Shown piece by piece: positions 41,240-54,045 of a DNA stretch of 64,000 nucleotides (the stretch's first letter is position 1; every line of letters starts with the position of its first letter). The stretch is from Isoetes taiwanensis (Eukaryota; Streptophyta; Lycopodiopsida; Isoetales; Isoetaceae): contig JAJEKV010000036.1 in assembly GCA_021234155.1 (NCBI GenBank), positions 11,731,426 through 11,795,425 of the forward strand, in the 5' to 3' direction. The translations under genes were made by a program, and so were the position numbers. Below the pieces are notes generated by a model, which was not told where the DNA came from, did not search any database, and saw nothing but the letters and a program-made list of their open reading frames with translations.

Positions 41240-43730
41240 TGTTCGTCTTGCAACAATGGACTTGTTCAGAGGTCCGGATGTGGAGCCTATGCGCAAGTCG
41301 GAAGTGGGCCATGGAGATAAGTCGAACAACGCCTTGAATTTGCAAAGACCTATGCAAGAAGAAGAATGCATGTATTGAATGTGAATCTATTGATAAGAAG
41401 TACATTCAATTGTCCATACAGTGCAACAAAATAATTGCCAATATTGTATACAAAGGACCCCTCGCATTGAAAAGCTCCAATAGCTTCGTTACCAACATAA
41501 AGTTTATGATTGTCCACCTCAAGGGCCTACTGGAACAGCAATAACCTCTATATGGAAGGTAAATTTTTGATTATTTGCTCTGCAAGTGCGCGCTGCAATT
41601 CTGACGGCCTTTTTACCTTCCAGGAAACGGCCACGACAACATTAAAAGTGAAAGAATTAAAAGATGAGAAGCAGTTTCTTTTATATAAGAAGGAACTTGG
41701 TCTAAATTGATGCAAGTTATTTCCAAGTGGGTGGGCAGAAAACTTGTGGATGATCATGGTGAGTTGCCAGATAGACCTACAAAAGATTTTTTTAACAAGA
41801 CGTTTTTGCGAAATTTCCGTGGTATGTCTAATGCCGAAGTCTCCCAGGGGAAGATATTCTTGAAGGTGTAGCTGGGATATGCTGATCGATTTAACTATTA
41901 GCAAAGGGCAACTGACATCAGAACACTTACATCTATGCGTTGAGAAATATTCTTATGCTAATAGCATTATGGACATGGATTTTGCCAGTTATAACGAGCT
42001 AGTCAGCATGTTTCCAGAATTTACTGAGCAGCACATTCTTGATATCATAGATCCTGATTTTGAATACATCAAGGCTAATTATACCAAGGAACAGGTTCAG
42101 GGTAATCTTCTAGGTGCTTTTCTTGAAGCGATTAGGTCTATTCTTAAGCCTGAGGAAGCCAAGAAGATGAAAGAGAAAAGAAAGACCATCCATCGAGTGA
42201 CTAAACTTGGTCCTTGCATCAGCACCAATAGTCGAAAATGCTATTATGGTGTTCATCGACATGCGAAGATTCACTAAAGTCTGGGAGGTGAAGAAATATC
42301 TGGACCTATTTAGCAGGATTGCTACCATGACAACTACTAAGGTGTATCATAATGTTATGTTCTTGAGGTCAGGGCAACTACCCATTGTTTATACAACCAA
42401 AGCCAGATGCAAGGTAGTTCGTATGTTTTGGTTGGGGCTTATGAACAGTAGGGTTGGGTAAGCAACAAGATAGTTAAGGAGTTCTAGTACTACATCATGC
42501 ATGTGCTCATTAATAGAAGCGAGGTTTGCATTATTCCATTGCAGCCTAAATTAGAACTCCGATTGACACAGGTGTCTAACACCCTAAAAAGCATGCCCAT
42601 CCCAAAGCATGCAATTACAGGCAATGAGAAACATGTTGATAAATTAAACAAAAAATATACGATGTACTTCACTAGCAAGCCTTATATCTACTGTATGGTT
42701 AAAGAGCTGGTTTCCATTGATGGTACTGTTCTTGATTTTATTTTTCAGCCGGCACAGCCTCTCGAGTAGCTCTGTGCAAGGAAAACGAAGTGTGGCCTCT
42801 GAGTACGATGACAAGGTATGCCATTTCCTTAGTTCTTTTATTAAAATGTTGGAGAAGATGGCAAGGCACAACACATTTGGCGAGACTTCTTGGGTGTTGT
42901 AGATGGTGATGGTCGGTTTGTACAGTAGTAGAGTTGTAGTTTTTCTGTGAGTTTGTTGTGGAGTGTCGAGGTATCGCTGTCTCTTTGGGGCAGTTCTCCT
43001 TCCTCCTCACTTGATTTGTAACATTACCCTTCTTTTAACATATTGATGACACAGTTCTTCAAAAAAAAAGAAAAAAGAGAAAAAATGGTTCAGGATATCG
43101 CAGTCAATCTGGATTAGCCAGATATTGATATTACAAGAATACAAATTTGAGTAATATCGAAGACATCTTGGATAAGTTGGATGTCAAACGGTATGAAGAG
43201 AGACTTGCAGAAGCTAGGGCCCTTATTGAAGGCACTGAAAAAGCATGTGTGGATCTTGATCCAAAGTTCGAGAAGATTGAATTATTGAATCAACAACTTT
43301 GTGCAGCAATACCGTTGCTTACACGTAAACCAATGGAGGAACACACTTGCTCAGGGCATGAATACATGGGATCTCAAAAGCTTAAGAATGAAGATGAGGT
43401 TGAGGACAGTGATAGAAAATGATCAAAAAAGAATGACAACCCTGAATTTGCTTCAATACTTCAGAAAGAATTTTGGAAAATGTGGATACCATAGATTCCG
43501 AGTTGTCATTGGGCTCCGCGCATGTGAGGAAATTAGCTGTGGCAATGGAGGGGGACGTGCCTTCTATTACAGAATATTCAGAACAGGCTATAGTTGCGGG
43601 CCAGGTGCATACTACAAGAATATCAAAAAAGCTCGGCTTGTTTCAGAATCCGTCCAGGAGACTGCGAAATCGCGGTTGCGATTGTGTTCACCAATTATGA
43701 TCAAACTGATTTCACCATGGACTCATTGAT
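41240..43730 (+). pseudogene. Methyltransferase-like pseudogene of the 'DGQH-HAD' family
   Basis: Broken frames in one direction. The first piece is MDLFRGPDVEPMRKSEVG near 41,255. 41,720-41,870 has KLVDDHGELPDRPTKDFF and NFRGMSNAEVSQGKIFLKV. 41,879-42,277 has FPEFTEQHILDIIDPDFEYI and AFLEAIRSILKPEEAKKM. 42,207-42,461 has a VFIDMRRFTKVWEVKKYLD strand/helix pattern. 42,497-42,800 ends with MVKELVSIDGTVLDF. A one-base shift then gives FSAGTASRVAL, resembling the VLDFFSGTGT cofactor-binding loop of DNA N6/N4 methyltransferases. A coiled segment follows (43,147-43,422). The methyltransferase reading rests on this one motif and the fold order. Confidence 0.45.
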
Positions 43731-44499
43731 AAAGAATATGAATTATTAATGTATACGATCAGTATTAATATATTTTCTTAAGTAGATAATTAATATATGT
43801 TATGTAGTATGTTATTTTATCACTTGTTTTGCTTTTACAAGATCGTGCTGGCAACTTTACGCAACAAGTAGTTCTTGTTTTCTGATGCATTCTTTCTATT
43901 AGCTTACCATAGTCATATCGCAATTTAACTTGGTTAGCTGCTTCGATAAATCGCTTTGGCGATCTGTTCGAGCACGTCAGTTCTCATTCTAGGACTTTAC
44001 ATGCTTGTCGATTTACGCAATAGTACTGAATCTCACGATTAATATTTTGTCACCCAAAATCTGCATCGTTAGCTAGTGCACTATGGTTAAGGAGGATAAT
44101 TATTTAGTTTTCTAGCGAACACTACAACCTATTTCATTGTCAATCGAGAAAATGAAATTTCTCTAATCAATTAATTCTCGCTTTTTGTAGGTTCATTATT
44201 AGTTCGAAAATCCCGTTTGTCTCAGTTTTGTGAACTCTTTGATCTTGGTGCATCCTCTAGTGTCTGCATGATGTCTTCTTGCTAATGTTAGTCTTATCTA
44301 TTCTTTGACGATCTAATCCATGTGTCAGATTTGGGATTGGGGAGTCCCAAATAACTTTCAAGTTTTAATCCAGATCTATTTTCGTCTATGTGAGCGTTGT
44401 ATCTTTGGTTGTTGTCCTATCCTCTAATATTTCCTGACTTGTTGTTAGGACCCAAGTCAACTTTCTTAGATGTGCTTGCTCCATGAGAACTCTCCTATC
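43731..44499. other. No gene seen
   Basis: AT-rich sequence between two pseudogenes with no frames of note. Confidence 0.4.
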
Positions 44500-45141
44500 T
44501 AGACTCTGGTAAAAACCCGTCTCTCAGCTCCCCCCTGCATGGATGCTCTGTTTCTAAGCATGTCACAACTTTCTCCCAATAATTGATTAGGGAGTCCATG
44601 TGATTTTTCTTCAGGGTGGAGGTGTGCTTTCCATTTCGAACATCATCCCATGCGTTATATAATCCTTGATGCCCTTCACTAGTTGGCTAGAGTCTTTAAC
44701 AGTCTTGAAGGGAAGAAGTGGTTTTAGCTGCTCTCTAGGAATAAAAACTTCACATGTAGCCCCCCTTTGCCACAACTCGATTCCTTACACAACTTATCAC
44801 CTAGTCTCCACTTATATTGCATGATCGGTATTCCATCCCTGACTCAAAACTTGAACTGAAGTGGCTTTGTGTGTCCTGTCAACTGATCCTTACTATGTCG
44901 CAAGTATCCCTCAACAAATGATTTCCAATATGGAACCTCATCCATCAAGAAAGCCATTGGGTTGGGGTCAATGCAGCTCTCAAACACATCCATTCGTTCA
45001 GGAAGACTAGTCACGTTTTCTCTCTTGAGCTTGGTAAAGAAAGTTCTAAAGAATGCATCTATATCATCATGCGTATGCCCAACCATCATGAACCTCACCT
45101 TCATAATCTTGAATACTCACACTGCTGTCAAGTATGACATT
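44500..45141 (-). pseudogene. DUF7869-like pseudogene, copy 2, C-terminal part
   Basis: Minus-strand continuation of the gene at 51,093-53,222, cut off by the Copia insertion. From 45,104: KVRFMMVGHTHDDIDAFFRT, the family signature, then FTKLKRENVTSLPERMDVFE, VPYWKSFVEGYLRHSKDQLT and QFKF. After a stop, DGIPIMQYKWRLGDK follows. A stop lies between the insertion site and the signature, so the gene was already decayed or decayed in parallel. Confidence 0.7.
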
Positions 45142-45987
45142 TGATAGGAATTGAAATAAAGGTAGATGTCTAGTAAGATTTTCCCTTCTTCAATACAACA
45201 AGATTTGAATACAAAGATATGATCTAGCAAAAGCCAAAGTATGGTCACTAATTTTGCATAGATCAATACAATCTTTAAACTTAAGAACAAAGTTATAATT
45301 TGTTCATAAGACTAGCACTTAAATATGGCCTTGCACTTCTACCATGAATTCAACCATTAGAAATCATATGAGTTCAGCACTGTTCATCTGGGATTGACCC
45401 AAGTACTGTAGCAAGTTTGACGGCTAGCTTCGATCCGATCTCACTGCACTATTCCATTCATACGTCCACGATCTGCCTCCGTAACTTCTCTATATATTCC
45501 TGCTCCTACTTCCGACGGTTATGGGTATAGATTAAATTTCTAATTCGGCTTCAAACATTCTTCGTTAGATATCCCACATGCGTAGTGTTCAAAACGAGCT
45601 TGCCCGAAATATCCCACAGATCTATTGTAGGATATTAGCTTTTGAGACCATTGATGCTAAAGGTTCGAAATACATTTTTCTTTAAACTCAATGTGAGTCA
45701 TGAGTCTTCAATATCTCCTCAATGAATTAAACTCCAACAATTATGAACACATCTCGATCTCATTGTAGTAATGATTTCTGCACCTGGTTAATACATTGTG
45801 AACATTGAGAACTTACACAACCTACTGCCACTGCTTCTCATAGGTTGGCTTAATTTCCATCACGGCTACTAGCTGCCGGTTTCTCAACCATTCAGAGGTG
45901 GATCTTCACTGTGGTTTGAACCATCTGCTTGTTATCTGACTAGCTAGAGTTCTCCCATTTACATGACTTATATGCTGAAACCTTTCA
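45142..45987 (-). repeat. 3' LTR of the Copia element
   Basis: 846 bp, ending TGATAGG at the left edge on the plus strand and ...CCTTTCA at the right. It matches 50,247-51,092 base for base apart from a few substitutions (G/T and G/A near 45,864-45,879). Confidence 0.97.
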
Positions 45988-46002
45988 CTCCTCCTTCAGC
46001 TT
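45988..46002 (-). promoter_or_regulatory. Polypurine tract
   Basis: The minus strand reads GCTGAAGGAGGAG directly before the 3' LTR, which is the usual plus-strand primer position. Confidence 0.85.
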
Positions 46003-49000
46003 ATAAGTCTGCTACATTTAATTGTTTTCTGAATCTTACAAATTTAATCTCTGACAGTGCTTTGGTGAACACATCTCCTACTTGATCATTTGTTTCCACA
46101 TATCTCATTTGTATGAGGTTTTTCTCTGCTAAATCTCGTATGAAGTGCATACTTAGTTCAATATGCTTGGTTCTATCATGAAACACTGGATTTTTTACAA
46201 TTGCAATACAACTCTAGCTGTCAGTCCAGATCTCTGTAGGATCTTCTTGCACACATCCTAATTCATTCAATAATCTTCTTAACCATACTAGTTCTCTGGC
46301 AGCTAAGGAAGATGCAGCATATTCTGCCTCAGCTGAGCTCATTGCTACTGCTGCTTGTTTCTTGCACCTCCAGGTTATGACACCTCCTCCTAAATATATA
46401 GCATAGCCAGAAGTTGACTTCCTTGTATGCAGATCTCCTCCCCAATCTGCATCACTATAACATATCATAGTTAGGTTTTCTGAATCAAAACATATACCAT
46501 GAGTTTGTGTTCCCTTTAGATATTTGAGAACTCGTTTTGCTGCTTCCCAATGCTCTTTAGTAGCATCATGATTTCTTCTGCTCAAGATGTTGACAGCATA
46601 GGCAATGTCAGATCGGGTACTGTTTGCCAGGAAAAGTAGGCATCCAATCAATGCTCTGTATGGTACATTCTGCATTTTATTTTCCTCATCATTTGAGATA
46701 TCATGAACATCAGTCAGTCTATGCCCTGCTGTCATTGGAATTTTTGATGGCTTTGCCTCAGTTAATTTGAACCTTTTGAGCATATTTTGTATATGTGTTC
46801 TTTGATGCAGCTTTATCCATTTCTGCTCCCTGTCTCTGATAACCTCAATTCCAAGAAATTTCCTTAGTTCACCTAAGTCTGACATTTGAAATCTCGACCT
46901 CAAAATGTTTTTGCATGTGTTGAGAATGCTTAAGGAATTTGCAACCATAATGCAATCATCCACATATAGGGCAATTATGCAATATTCTCCGTCTTGCTCA
47001 AATCTATAGAGATTCCCATCATTTTGTAATTTTACAAACCCCTGCTCTTGTAAGAAACCATTTATGCATAGGTACCATTCTCTTGGTGACTGTTTCAGCC
47101 CATAAACTGCTCTATTGAGTTTCCAGACCATATCCTTACCATGTGAATATCCTGGCGCTTGCTTCATGTAAGCCTCCTCCTCAAGTGTGGCATTTAAGAA
47201 TGCTGTTTTCACATCCATGTGATGCAGCTCAAGGTTTAAAGCATTTGCCATAGCCAGCAAAACTCTAATGCTTGTCAGCTTAACTATAGGGGAGTAAGTT
47301 TCATCATAATCTCTTCCCTTTTTCTGTGTGTATCCTTGAGCAACCAATCTTGCCTTAAACTTCTTGCTTCCATCAGGATTTAATTTAACTTTATACAACC
47401 ACTTGCTTCCAATTATATTCTGTTTACTATCAGCTTTAACAAGTTCATAAGTTTTAGTTTCTTCAAAAGATTTGAGTTCATCATTCATGGCAGCTATCCA
47501 TTTATCTTTGTCTGGACTTTGTAGAACATCCTCAAGGTTTTGTGGGATGACTTCATCTTCTAGAATAGCCATAATCTGCTCTGGCTCAAATGTGACACCT
47601 CTTCTACTTTTCCCTGACTCATTTCTGCCATATAATTTTCCTTCCTCTAGCTTAGCTTCCTCAAGTAACTTTTCTACTTGTGTTTTCCTTTTCTTCTTTT
47701 CGATATGATGATCAACTACCTCTTGTTCTTCAGTTTGCATTTTTGGAATCTCTAACTCTTGTTTTTCACTTTGCATTTTTGGAATCTCAATTTCTACTGT
47801 GTTCATGTCCTGCTTTTCTTCTTCATGATCTTCTGCATCATCTATTTCAAACATAGGCATCTCTGGTTTTGTTGTGACAATTTTAGTTCCCTTTTTGTAT
47901 CTATCTTTGTAAAGTATGTTCTCATTAAATAAGACATCCCTGCTGATTATAACAGTCTTAGATTCTGGAACATATATTCTATATCCCTTGGAATGTTCAT
48001 CATACCCTACGAGAAATCCAACTTCAGCTTTATTGTCTAATTTTTTCCTCAATTCAGCAGGAACATGTGCATATACTAAACAACCAAAAGCTTTTAGCTT
48101 TTCATAGCTTATTCTTTTATCTGGATTCCATAGAGTATCTGGGATATTTCCTTTCAAACTCGTTGTAGGTAACATGTTTTGTATTAACACAGCAGTTTGT
48201 AAAGCCTCTTCCCAAAGCTTGTTTGGCAGACCACTTCCTTTTATCATGGCTCTGACTGCATCCATTAAGGTCCTGTTCTTTCTCTCTGAGACCCCGTTTT
48301 GCTGAGGAGAGTATCTGCAGGTCAACTGACTTTTAATTCCATGAACAATACAGAATTGTTTAAATTGGTTTGCAAGGTATTCACCTCCTCTATCAGACCT
48401 AATGCATTTGAGTTTGAGATTGGTTTCTCTTTCCATCTCAGCCACATATTGTTTGAATGCACTCAATGCTTGAGATTTTCTTGTCAAGCAGTATGTCTTA
48501 CATTTTCTGCTATAATCATCTGTGAATGTTATAAAGTATCTTTTGTTGGTTCTGCTTTGCACATTTAAGGGACCACATAAGTCAGAATGCACTAACTCAA
48601 GAATTTGCTGAGCTCTTGTTTTACTTCTAGCAAATGGCAACCTGTTTAGTTTGCCCAAAGCACATCCTTCACAAATAAATTCGTTTACCTTGCTGTCATG
48701 ATAATTTATGTAGCCTTGCTTTAATAACCATTTCAGATTTTTGTGATTTGTGTGTGCCAATCTTCTATGCCATAGATCTACACTGTCTTCTTGAATTGTA
48801 TTTATGCTATGATGCACAACATTATCCATCTCAAATAGATTGCCAACTCTTTTAGCAAAAAACTTCAATTCATTATTCAAGAACACATTACATTTGTCTC
48901 CTTCAAAAACAACTCTATATCCCAAATCACAAAGCTGACTGACAGAAATTAAATTTCTGATTATGGCTGGTACACACAAAACATCTTCTATGTTTACAAC

Positions 49001-50227
49001 ATTGCCTTCAAGATCTTCTAGCTGCAACAAACCCCTTCCTTTTACTTCTTGAAGAGCTCCATTTCCAACTTGAATTTTCCTGGAGCTTGTAGTTGATATG
49101 TTTTTCAAAAGCTCAGTAGATTGGACTACTGATCTTTCAGCTCCACTATCAACTATCAAGTGATCAGATTTATTAGTGCCAATACTTTCATGCACAATAG
49201 CAAATTCAATGTTTACCTCATCTTCGTCTATCTCCTCAGTAGCTCCCTTTACATTGGTCTCCTGTTCTTGTGTAACATATGCCTTTTCATAACCTCGACC
49301 TCTTCCCCTTCCTGATCTGCCCCCGCTAGATTCTCCCCTTCCTCTAGATTTTCCAAAACCTTTTGGTGTTGGACACTTTGATGCAACATGGCCTCTCCCT
49401 CCACATGTATAGCAATTAAATTCTTTCTTAAGCTTAGGGCATTCATTCTTATAGTGTCCTGACTCATGGCAATTATAGCAGACAATTTTTTCCTTCTTTT
49501 TTACAAACAAGACTTCAGGAGTGTCTTCATTCTGACTTTGCCTTAAGATCTTCTTTTGTTCCCATTCAGTTCTTAAGGTAATTTCAGCTTCTTCCCTAGA
49601 CTTGCATGAATTTCTTATGAATGCCAAGGTCTCATTGTCACCTATGGCTCTTGATATTTGCAAAACCTGACTCCTTTCAGAGATTACAACTCCAGCACCA
49701 TGCAGATCAACTATTAAGTTGTCAAATTTATTAAAAAAATCTCCCACATCTTCATCCTCTCTTAATTTTAAACCCCTTAATTCATTTTCAAGTAAGTCTA
49801 TCTGAGAGGAAGTTTTTTCCTCATAATGTTTCAACAGAAACTTCCACATGTCTCTAGGTCCAAGAGATCTAAGCTTAAGTCGAATGGATGGACTTACCTT
49901 GCATGAGATGATCCCTTGTGCTTCTTTAGCCTTGACTTGTAGAGACTTCCCACCAGTACCACTAACTCCTCTTGCAGTGCCACCTGCTGTAGACTGTTCT
50001 GCTGTACCAGCTGCAGACTGTTCTGCTGTACCAGCTGCAGACCCTGCATACTCAGACCTGCTCAAGATCCCTGCTTGTGCACTCACAGTCCCATTTGGAT
50101 CTACCAGATCCCAGAGATCTTCCACCTCCAATACGTATTTGATGGCATCCTTCTAAACCTGGAATCCTGGTCCACCTTTATACACATCTATTGTGTTCAA
50201 CAAACTTGCAGCAAATCTACTAGACAT
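46001..50227 (-). pseudogene. Copia gag-pol polyprotein with two amber stops
   Basis: The true start is probably ATG at 50,227, just after the primer site. The first 24 codons end at TAG 50,155-50,153. The frame then runs 1,305 codons (50,131-46,214), hits TAG 46,216-46,214, and continues in the same frame to 46,001. From ATG 50,131: gag (UBN2-like) ~60-200; two zinc knuckles (CYNCHESGHYKNEC, CYTCGGRGHVASKC) ~217-255; protease LIVDSGAERSV ~327; pre-integrase HRRLAHTNH; integrase with HSDLCGPL and RSDRGGEY; RT with HHMDVKTAFLN and YVDDCIMVA ~1055; RNase H with YSDADWGGD. Gag has a short Ala/Gly/Thr repeat (GTAEQSAAGTAEQS). The second stop falls in the RNase H motif. Confidence 0.93.
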
Positions 50228-50228
50228 G

Positions 50229-50246
50229 TTGTGGCTCTGATACCAA
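50229..50246 (-). promoter_or_regulatory. Primer-binding site, initiator tRNA-Met type
   Basis: Immediately inside the 5' LTR the minus strand reads TTGGTATCAGAGCCACAA. TGGTATCAGAGC is the standard complement of the plant initiator tRNA-Met 3' end, used to prime minus-strand DNA. Confidence 0.93.
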
Positions 50247-51092
50247 TGATAGGAATTGAAATAAAGGTAGATGTCTAGTAAGATTTTCCCTTCTTCAATA
50301 CAACAAGATTTGAATACAAAGATATGATCTAGCAAAAGCCAAAGTATGGTCACTAATTTTGCATAGATCAATACAATCTTTAAACTTAAGAACAAAGTTA
50401 TAATTTGTTCATAAGACTAGCACTTAAATATGGCCTTGCACTTCTACCATGAATTCAACCATTAGAAATCATATGAGTTCAGCACTGTTCATCTGGGATT
50501 GACCCAAGTACTGTAGCAAGTTTGACGGCTAGCTTCGATCCGATCTCACTGCACTATTCCATTCATACGTCCACGATCTGCCTCCGTAACTTCTCTATAT
50601 ATTCCTGCTCCTACTTCCGACGGTTATGGGTATAGATTAAATTTCTAATTCGGCTTCAAACATTCTTCGTTAGATATCCCACATGCGTAGTGTTCAAAAC
50701 GAGCTTGCCCGAAATATCCCACAGATCTATTGTAGGATATTAGCTTTTGAGACCATTGATGCTAAAGGTTCGAAATACATTTTTCTTTAAACTCAATGTG
50801 AGTCATGAGTCTTCAATATCTCCTCAATGAATTAAACTCCAACAATTATGAACACATCTCGATCTCATTGTAGTAATGATTTCTGCACCTGGTTAATACA
50901 TTGTGAACATTGAGAACTTACACAACCTACTGCCACTGCTTCTCATAGGTTGGCTTAATTTCCATCACTGCTACTAGCTGCCAGTTTCTCAACCATTCAG
51001 AGGTGGATCTTCACTGTGGTTTGAACCATCTGCTTGTTATCTGACTAGCTAGAGTTCTCCCATTTACATGACTTATATGCTGAAACCTTTCA
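50247..51092 (-). repeat. 5' LTR of the Copia element
   Basis: 846 bp; it should hold the element's promoter and transcription start. It starts with TGAAAGG on the minus strand and ends CCTATCA. Confidence 0.97.
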
Positions 51093-53222
51093 ACATTGCC
51101 CCAAACATCCATCTATTCTTGTTTTCTTTCCAACAGTTATCCAATTGAACACATAGCTTCTCTGACAGTTGTTTCTCTGGTAAGGGGAACTCATCTCAAG
51201 TCCTTCTTATTTCTTTCGACACCTTAGATGTGAGCTCCTTTATCTGCCTTTGGTAACATAGTGGTTGATCATCCATCAAAGCTTCAAAAATGGGGGTTGG
51301 GGGAGAATACCTCCTCCCTTCTATCGATTCTCTCTCTATTGTTCTCAAGCACTTGAAAATAGAACTCACATGGAAATTTGGATCATCATAGATCAAGCAC
51401 AAAATGACTATAGGTGCCAGTTCCATGCCCATGTGTCAAGACACCCGCCAGGCTTACTTTCATCTGAAAAACATTTTGACAATGCTTGGGCAAAGGGTCT
51501 AGCTTTGGCAATAAAGTCTTGTGTTGGTCCATCTTATCATAAATTATACAAAAAAATCTGTCAGGCTGCATCTGGGTTGCCAATACAGCTGTCTACATGA
51601 TATTTGGTCCCTTTGGTGATCTGAAAATTGCTCCCTGATTGCCATTTTTCTTTCTCTATTGCAATTGATGCAAGTGTATCCTTCAATTGAATGCAAGTAT
51701 TGCACTTTGAGAATGGCATGTGTTGCAAGACACACACGTCTGAGAAGTGAGTTTTCCATAACCTGCTGAAATGTGATTGAGAAAGAGGCCGACCTCCAGT
51801 AGTTTCTAGAATGGAATTGACCTCTTTAAGGCACTTTTTCTGGATGTAATGTTGTGGCAGCACCCTTTGGACCACTCGTACACCATGCTCATTCACCTTC
51901 GACTTACGCGGCATAGATTGAGGCATGTATCTCACAAAGCTCTCGAAGACTGCAATGGCCTTCAAAGTGTTTGCTCTAGATTTCAAAATCAGTGCATTGC
52001 CATGCTGGAACAACCTGTGCCCTTTTTTAACCTGCTCCCAGTATCTGTAAAATGAAATCTTGCTCAGGTCAAGAATCCATCTCAATGCTCTCATACATAC
52101 CTTCAGACCCCTCAATTGATAAAGTAATATTCTTGTGCTTTCATCATAGCAGAAATTTCTATTAAAGGAGTAGATGAATTTAATGTTATCTTTCTGAAGC
52201 TATCCAATGTATTGGGACCTTATTTCCACAAGGTCATCCACACTATACTGGACTGTGCAATCTAGAGTGCAACACTCTTGTCCCCTAATTGCTTCTAGGT
52301 TTTCTTTGGTTGGTGTCATACTTTCCTTCCTTTGTAAATATATGTCACTTCTAGCCCTTTTGGGCACCCTTGGCTGCCTTTTATGAAACAAGTAGCACCT
52401 CTTCCTCGTGATCAAAGGATGCTCATCCACCACCAAACTTTGGTCTGGGCCTTGGGGTATCTACTTCAGTTGAGCCTTCTAGAATCTCACCATTCTTGTG
52501 TGTAATATGTCTAATTGGCCATCTTAACTGAGTTTGAGACTCGAGCAGCCCAGAGCACACAATGCAGTCACTAGAGCTCCCCTGGGACATGATTGTATCA
52601 ACTTGGACAAGAAGCTTCCCAATGCCAACACCAAGATGATCATCTCCCAGCCTTTGATCATTCACACTATCAGATGGATCCACAGCAGTTATGATGCCCT
52701 CTGCAAAGACCGTCCCATTGCATGGGTGCAACAATAAGCAATCTATCTTCCTCCGTTGGAGCCTAGGGCAATGTCCTGTGTTTGCCTTGCTTGGCTCCGT
52801 TCTGCTTATCTCACATGTTCCCTAAATGAAAGAAGACACATTATAACGATATAACCGTGAACACTACAAAACAATAAACAATAAAATATAACCATATAAC
52901 ATCATAACTATATATATAACCATATATAACCATAAATATTAAAACCATATAACATATCATAACCATATATATAATAACCATAAATATTAAAATCATAGAG
53001 CCATAATATATTCTTGTGGCCACGTGTCAATTCCTCAGTGACTGCTGGCGTGGCCACCTCAGCAGTCCGGACACCCACGTCACGCATAATGTGGCATGTA
53101 CGTGCCAGACATTCATTAAGGCACTTTTTTGAGGATCGCGGGTGCGGCCAGAAATAATTGCACTCTTCCCCTTCCTCTGTTCCAACCGATTCATCCTCCT
53201 CTGTTTTGTCACACTCCTTCAT
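51093..53222 (-). pseudogene. DUF7869-like pseudogene, copy 2, N-terminal part
   Basis: It continues across the Copia element into 44,500-45,141. Order from the right: 53,222-53,030, an acidic start (KECDKTEEDESVGTEEGEE); 52,734-52,423; 52,436-52,200, RKRCYLFHKRQPRVPKRARS; 52,115-51,561 (184 codons, MPFSKCNTCIQLKDTLASIA, which fits the SKCxxC block of the family); then 51,432-51,098, ending PLPEKQLSEKLCVQLDNCWKE and NKNRWMFGAM. LDN...NKNR is the expected motif before VGHTHDDID. Frameshifts and stops separate the pieces; some gaps, such as 52,800-53,030, could be introns. Confidence 0.65.
52845..52998. repeat. Imperfect ATAACCATATA tandem repeat
   Basis: About 150 bases of AT-rich units of the type ATAACCATATA and ATAACCATAAATATTAAAA, in or beside a likely intron of the DUF7869 pseudogene. 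Confidence 0.8.
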
Positions 53223-53822
53223 CCTCGATTTTTTTTTGCAAGCCGAAACCTGCTGGGCAATCGACCCACGAACAGCAGAGCGACCTATTCTTATGACAGC
53301 CGCCTGGTCGACGGATCATGATGCATCCAGCGTCGAAGTTTTTGCGCAGATCGAGTCCTCCAAAGGCCGCTATTGTCTAAGAAGAAATTGAGGTTTTTTT
53401 AGTAAGTTTTTAGCATTATTTTTACCATTGATCTCGTTATTTTCATGTTTTTTACTGCACTCTTACTTCCTTCTTCCTTTTATAGTATTTAGAGGATCTT
53501 ACTATCCCCTGATACAATTTCCAGTCTGACAAACCCCTATTCTCGATTTTCAAGTGCCTGTGTAAGCAAGGAATCAGACGTGGAACTTGCGTCTTCTTCC
53601 AGCAAATCTGCCAGGTACGTTCTTTCTTTATGTTATCTTGTTTTATTCAGGTCAGGTCAGGACAGGATCATTGTTTTCTGGTTTTTTTTTTTTTTTTTTT
53701 GGAAGCTAGTCCCGTGTTCTTTGTTTGTATTATTTAATGAATGCCTCACTGTTGCCATTTAATCACAACTCCGAATAGGGACAAGCAACGGAAATTGCTC
53801 ACTAGGAATCCTCCAAAGACAG
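53158..53822 (+). CDS. Candidate small exons, possibly of an orphaned gene start
   Basis: Opposite to the DUF7869 pseudogene. One frame (53,158-53,391) ends FAQIESSKGRYCLRRN. A second segment (VELASSSSKSA) ends at donor CCAG|GTACGT near 53,612. An acceptor GAATAG near 53,778 opens a short basic segment (DKQRKLLTRNPPKTG) that ends at ACAG|GTGATA. The last two join in phase. No family is recognised and no later exon was found before the tandem repeats. Weak support. Confidence 0.25.
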
Positions 53823-54045
53823 GTGATAGAAGGCAAAAATTGTAGAGGAAGCGTGTACACAAAAGAAACAACTATGAATGTTTCAATCGGTTGAACTGTG
53901 AAGATGTTAGGTAGTTTAGAGCATTGCACACTTCTTTCTAACACATAATTGCACTGTGAAGATGTTAGGTAGTTTAGAGCATTGCAGAGATCTTTCTAAC
54001 ATATAATACATCCTCCCTTGCAGGAAAGGTGTAGTCTATTCCCTG

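Larger units (their letters stand above)
45142..51092 (-). mobile_element. Complete Ty1/Copia LTR retrotransposon, 5,951 bp, very young
   Basis: The LTRs (45142-45987 and 50247-51092) are both 846 bp and bounded by TG...CA. I see two differences in the part compared most closely (near 45,864-45,879 versus 50,969-50,984). A 5 bp target duplication ACATT flanks it (45,137-45,141 and 51,093-51,097). The primer site and polypurine tract are in the right places, and one reading frame spans gag to RNase H in Copia order (protease, integrase, RT, RNase H). Two in-frame TAG codons break it, so it needs another copy's proteins. It sits inside a DUF7869 pseudogene, which gives the insertion order. Confidence 0.97.

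Noticed and set aside
47472-48568. Plus-strand frames inside the Copia element
   Set aside because: Shadows of the polyprotein on the other strand.
46214-50131. Copia polyprotein as two separate genes (gag-pol and a 61-codon downstream gene)
   Set aside because: The downstream piece is in the same frame and is the natural end of RNase H; the TAG is a nonsense mutation.
45142-51092. Endogenous pararetrovirus or envelope-bearing element
   Set aside because: Integrase precedes RT (Copia order), LTR and tRNA-Met primer site are standard, and no movement-protein or envelope-like frame exists.
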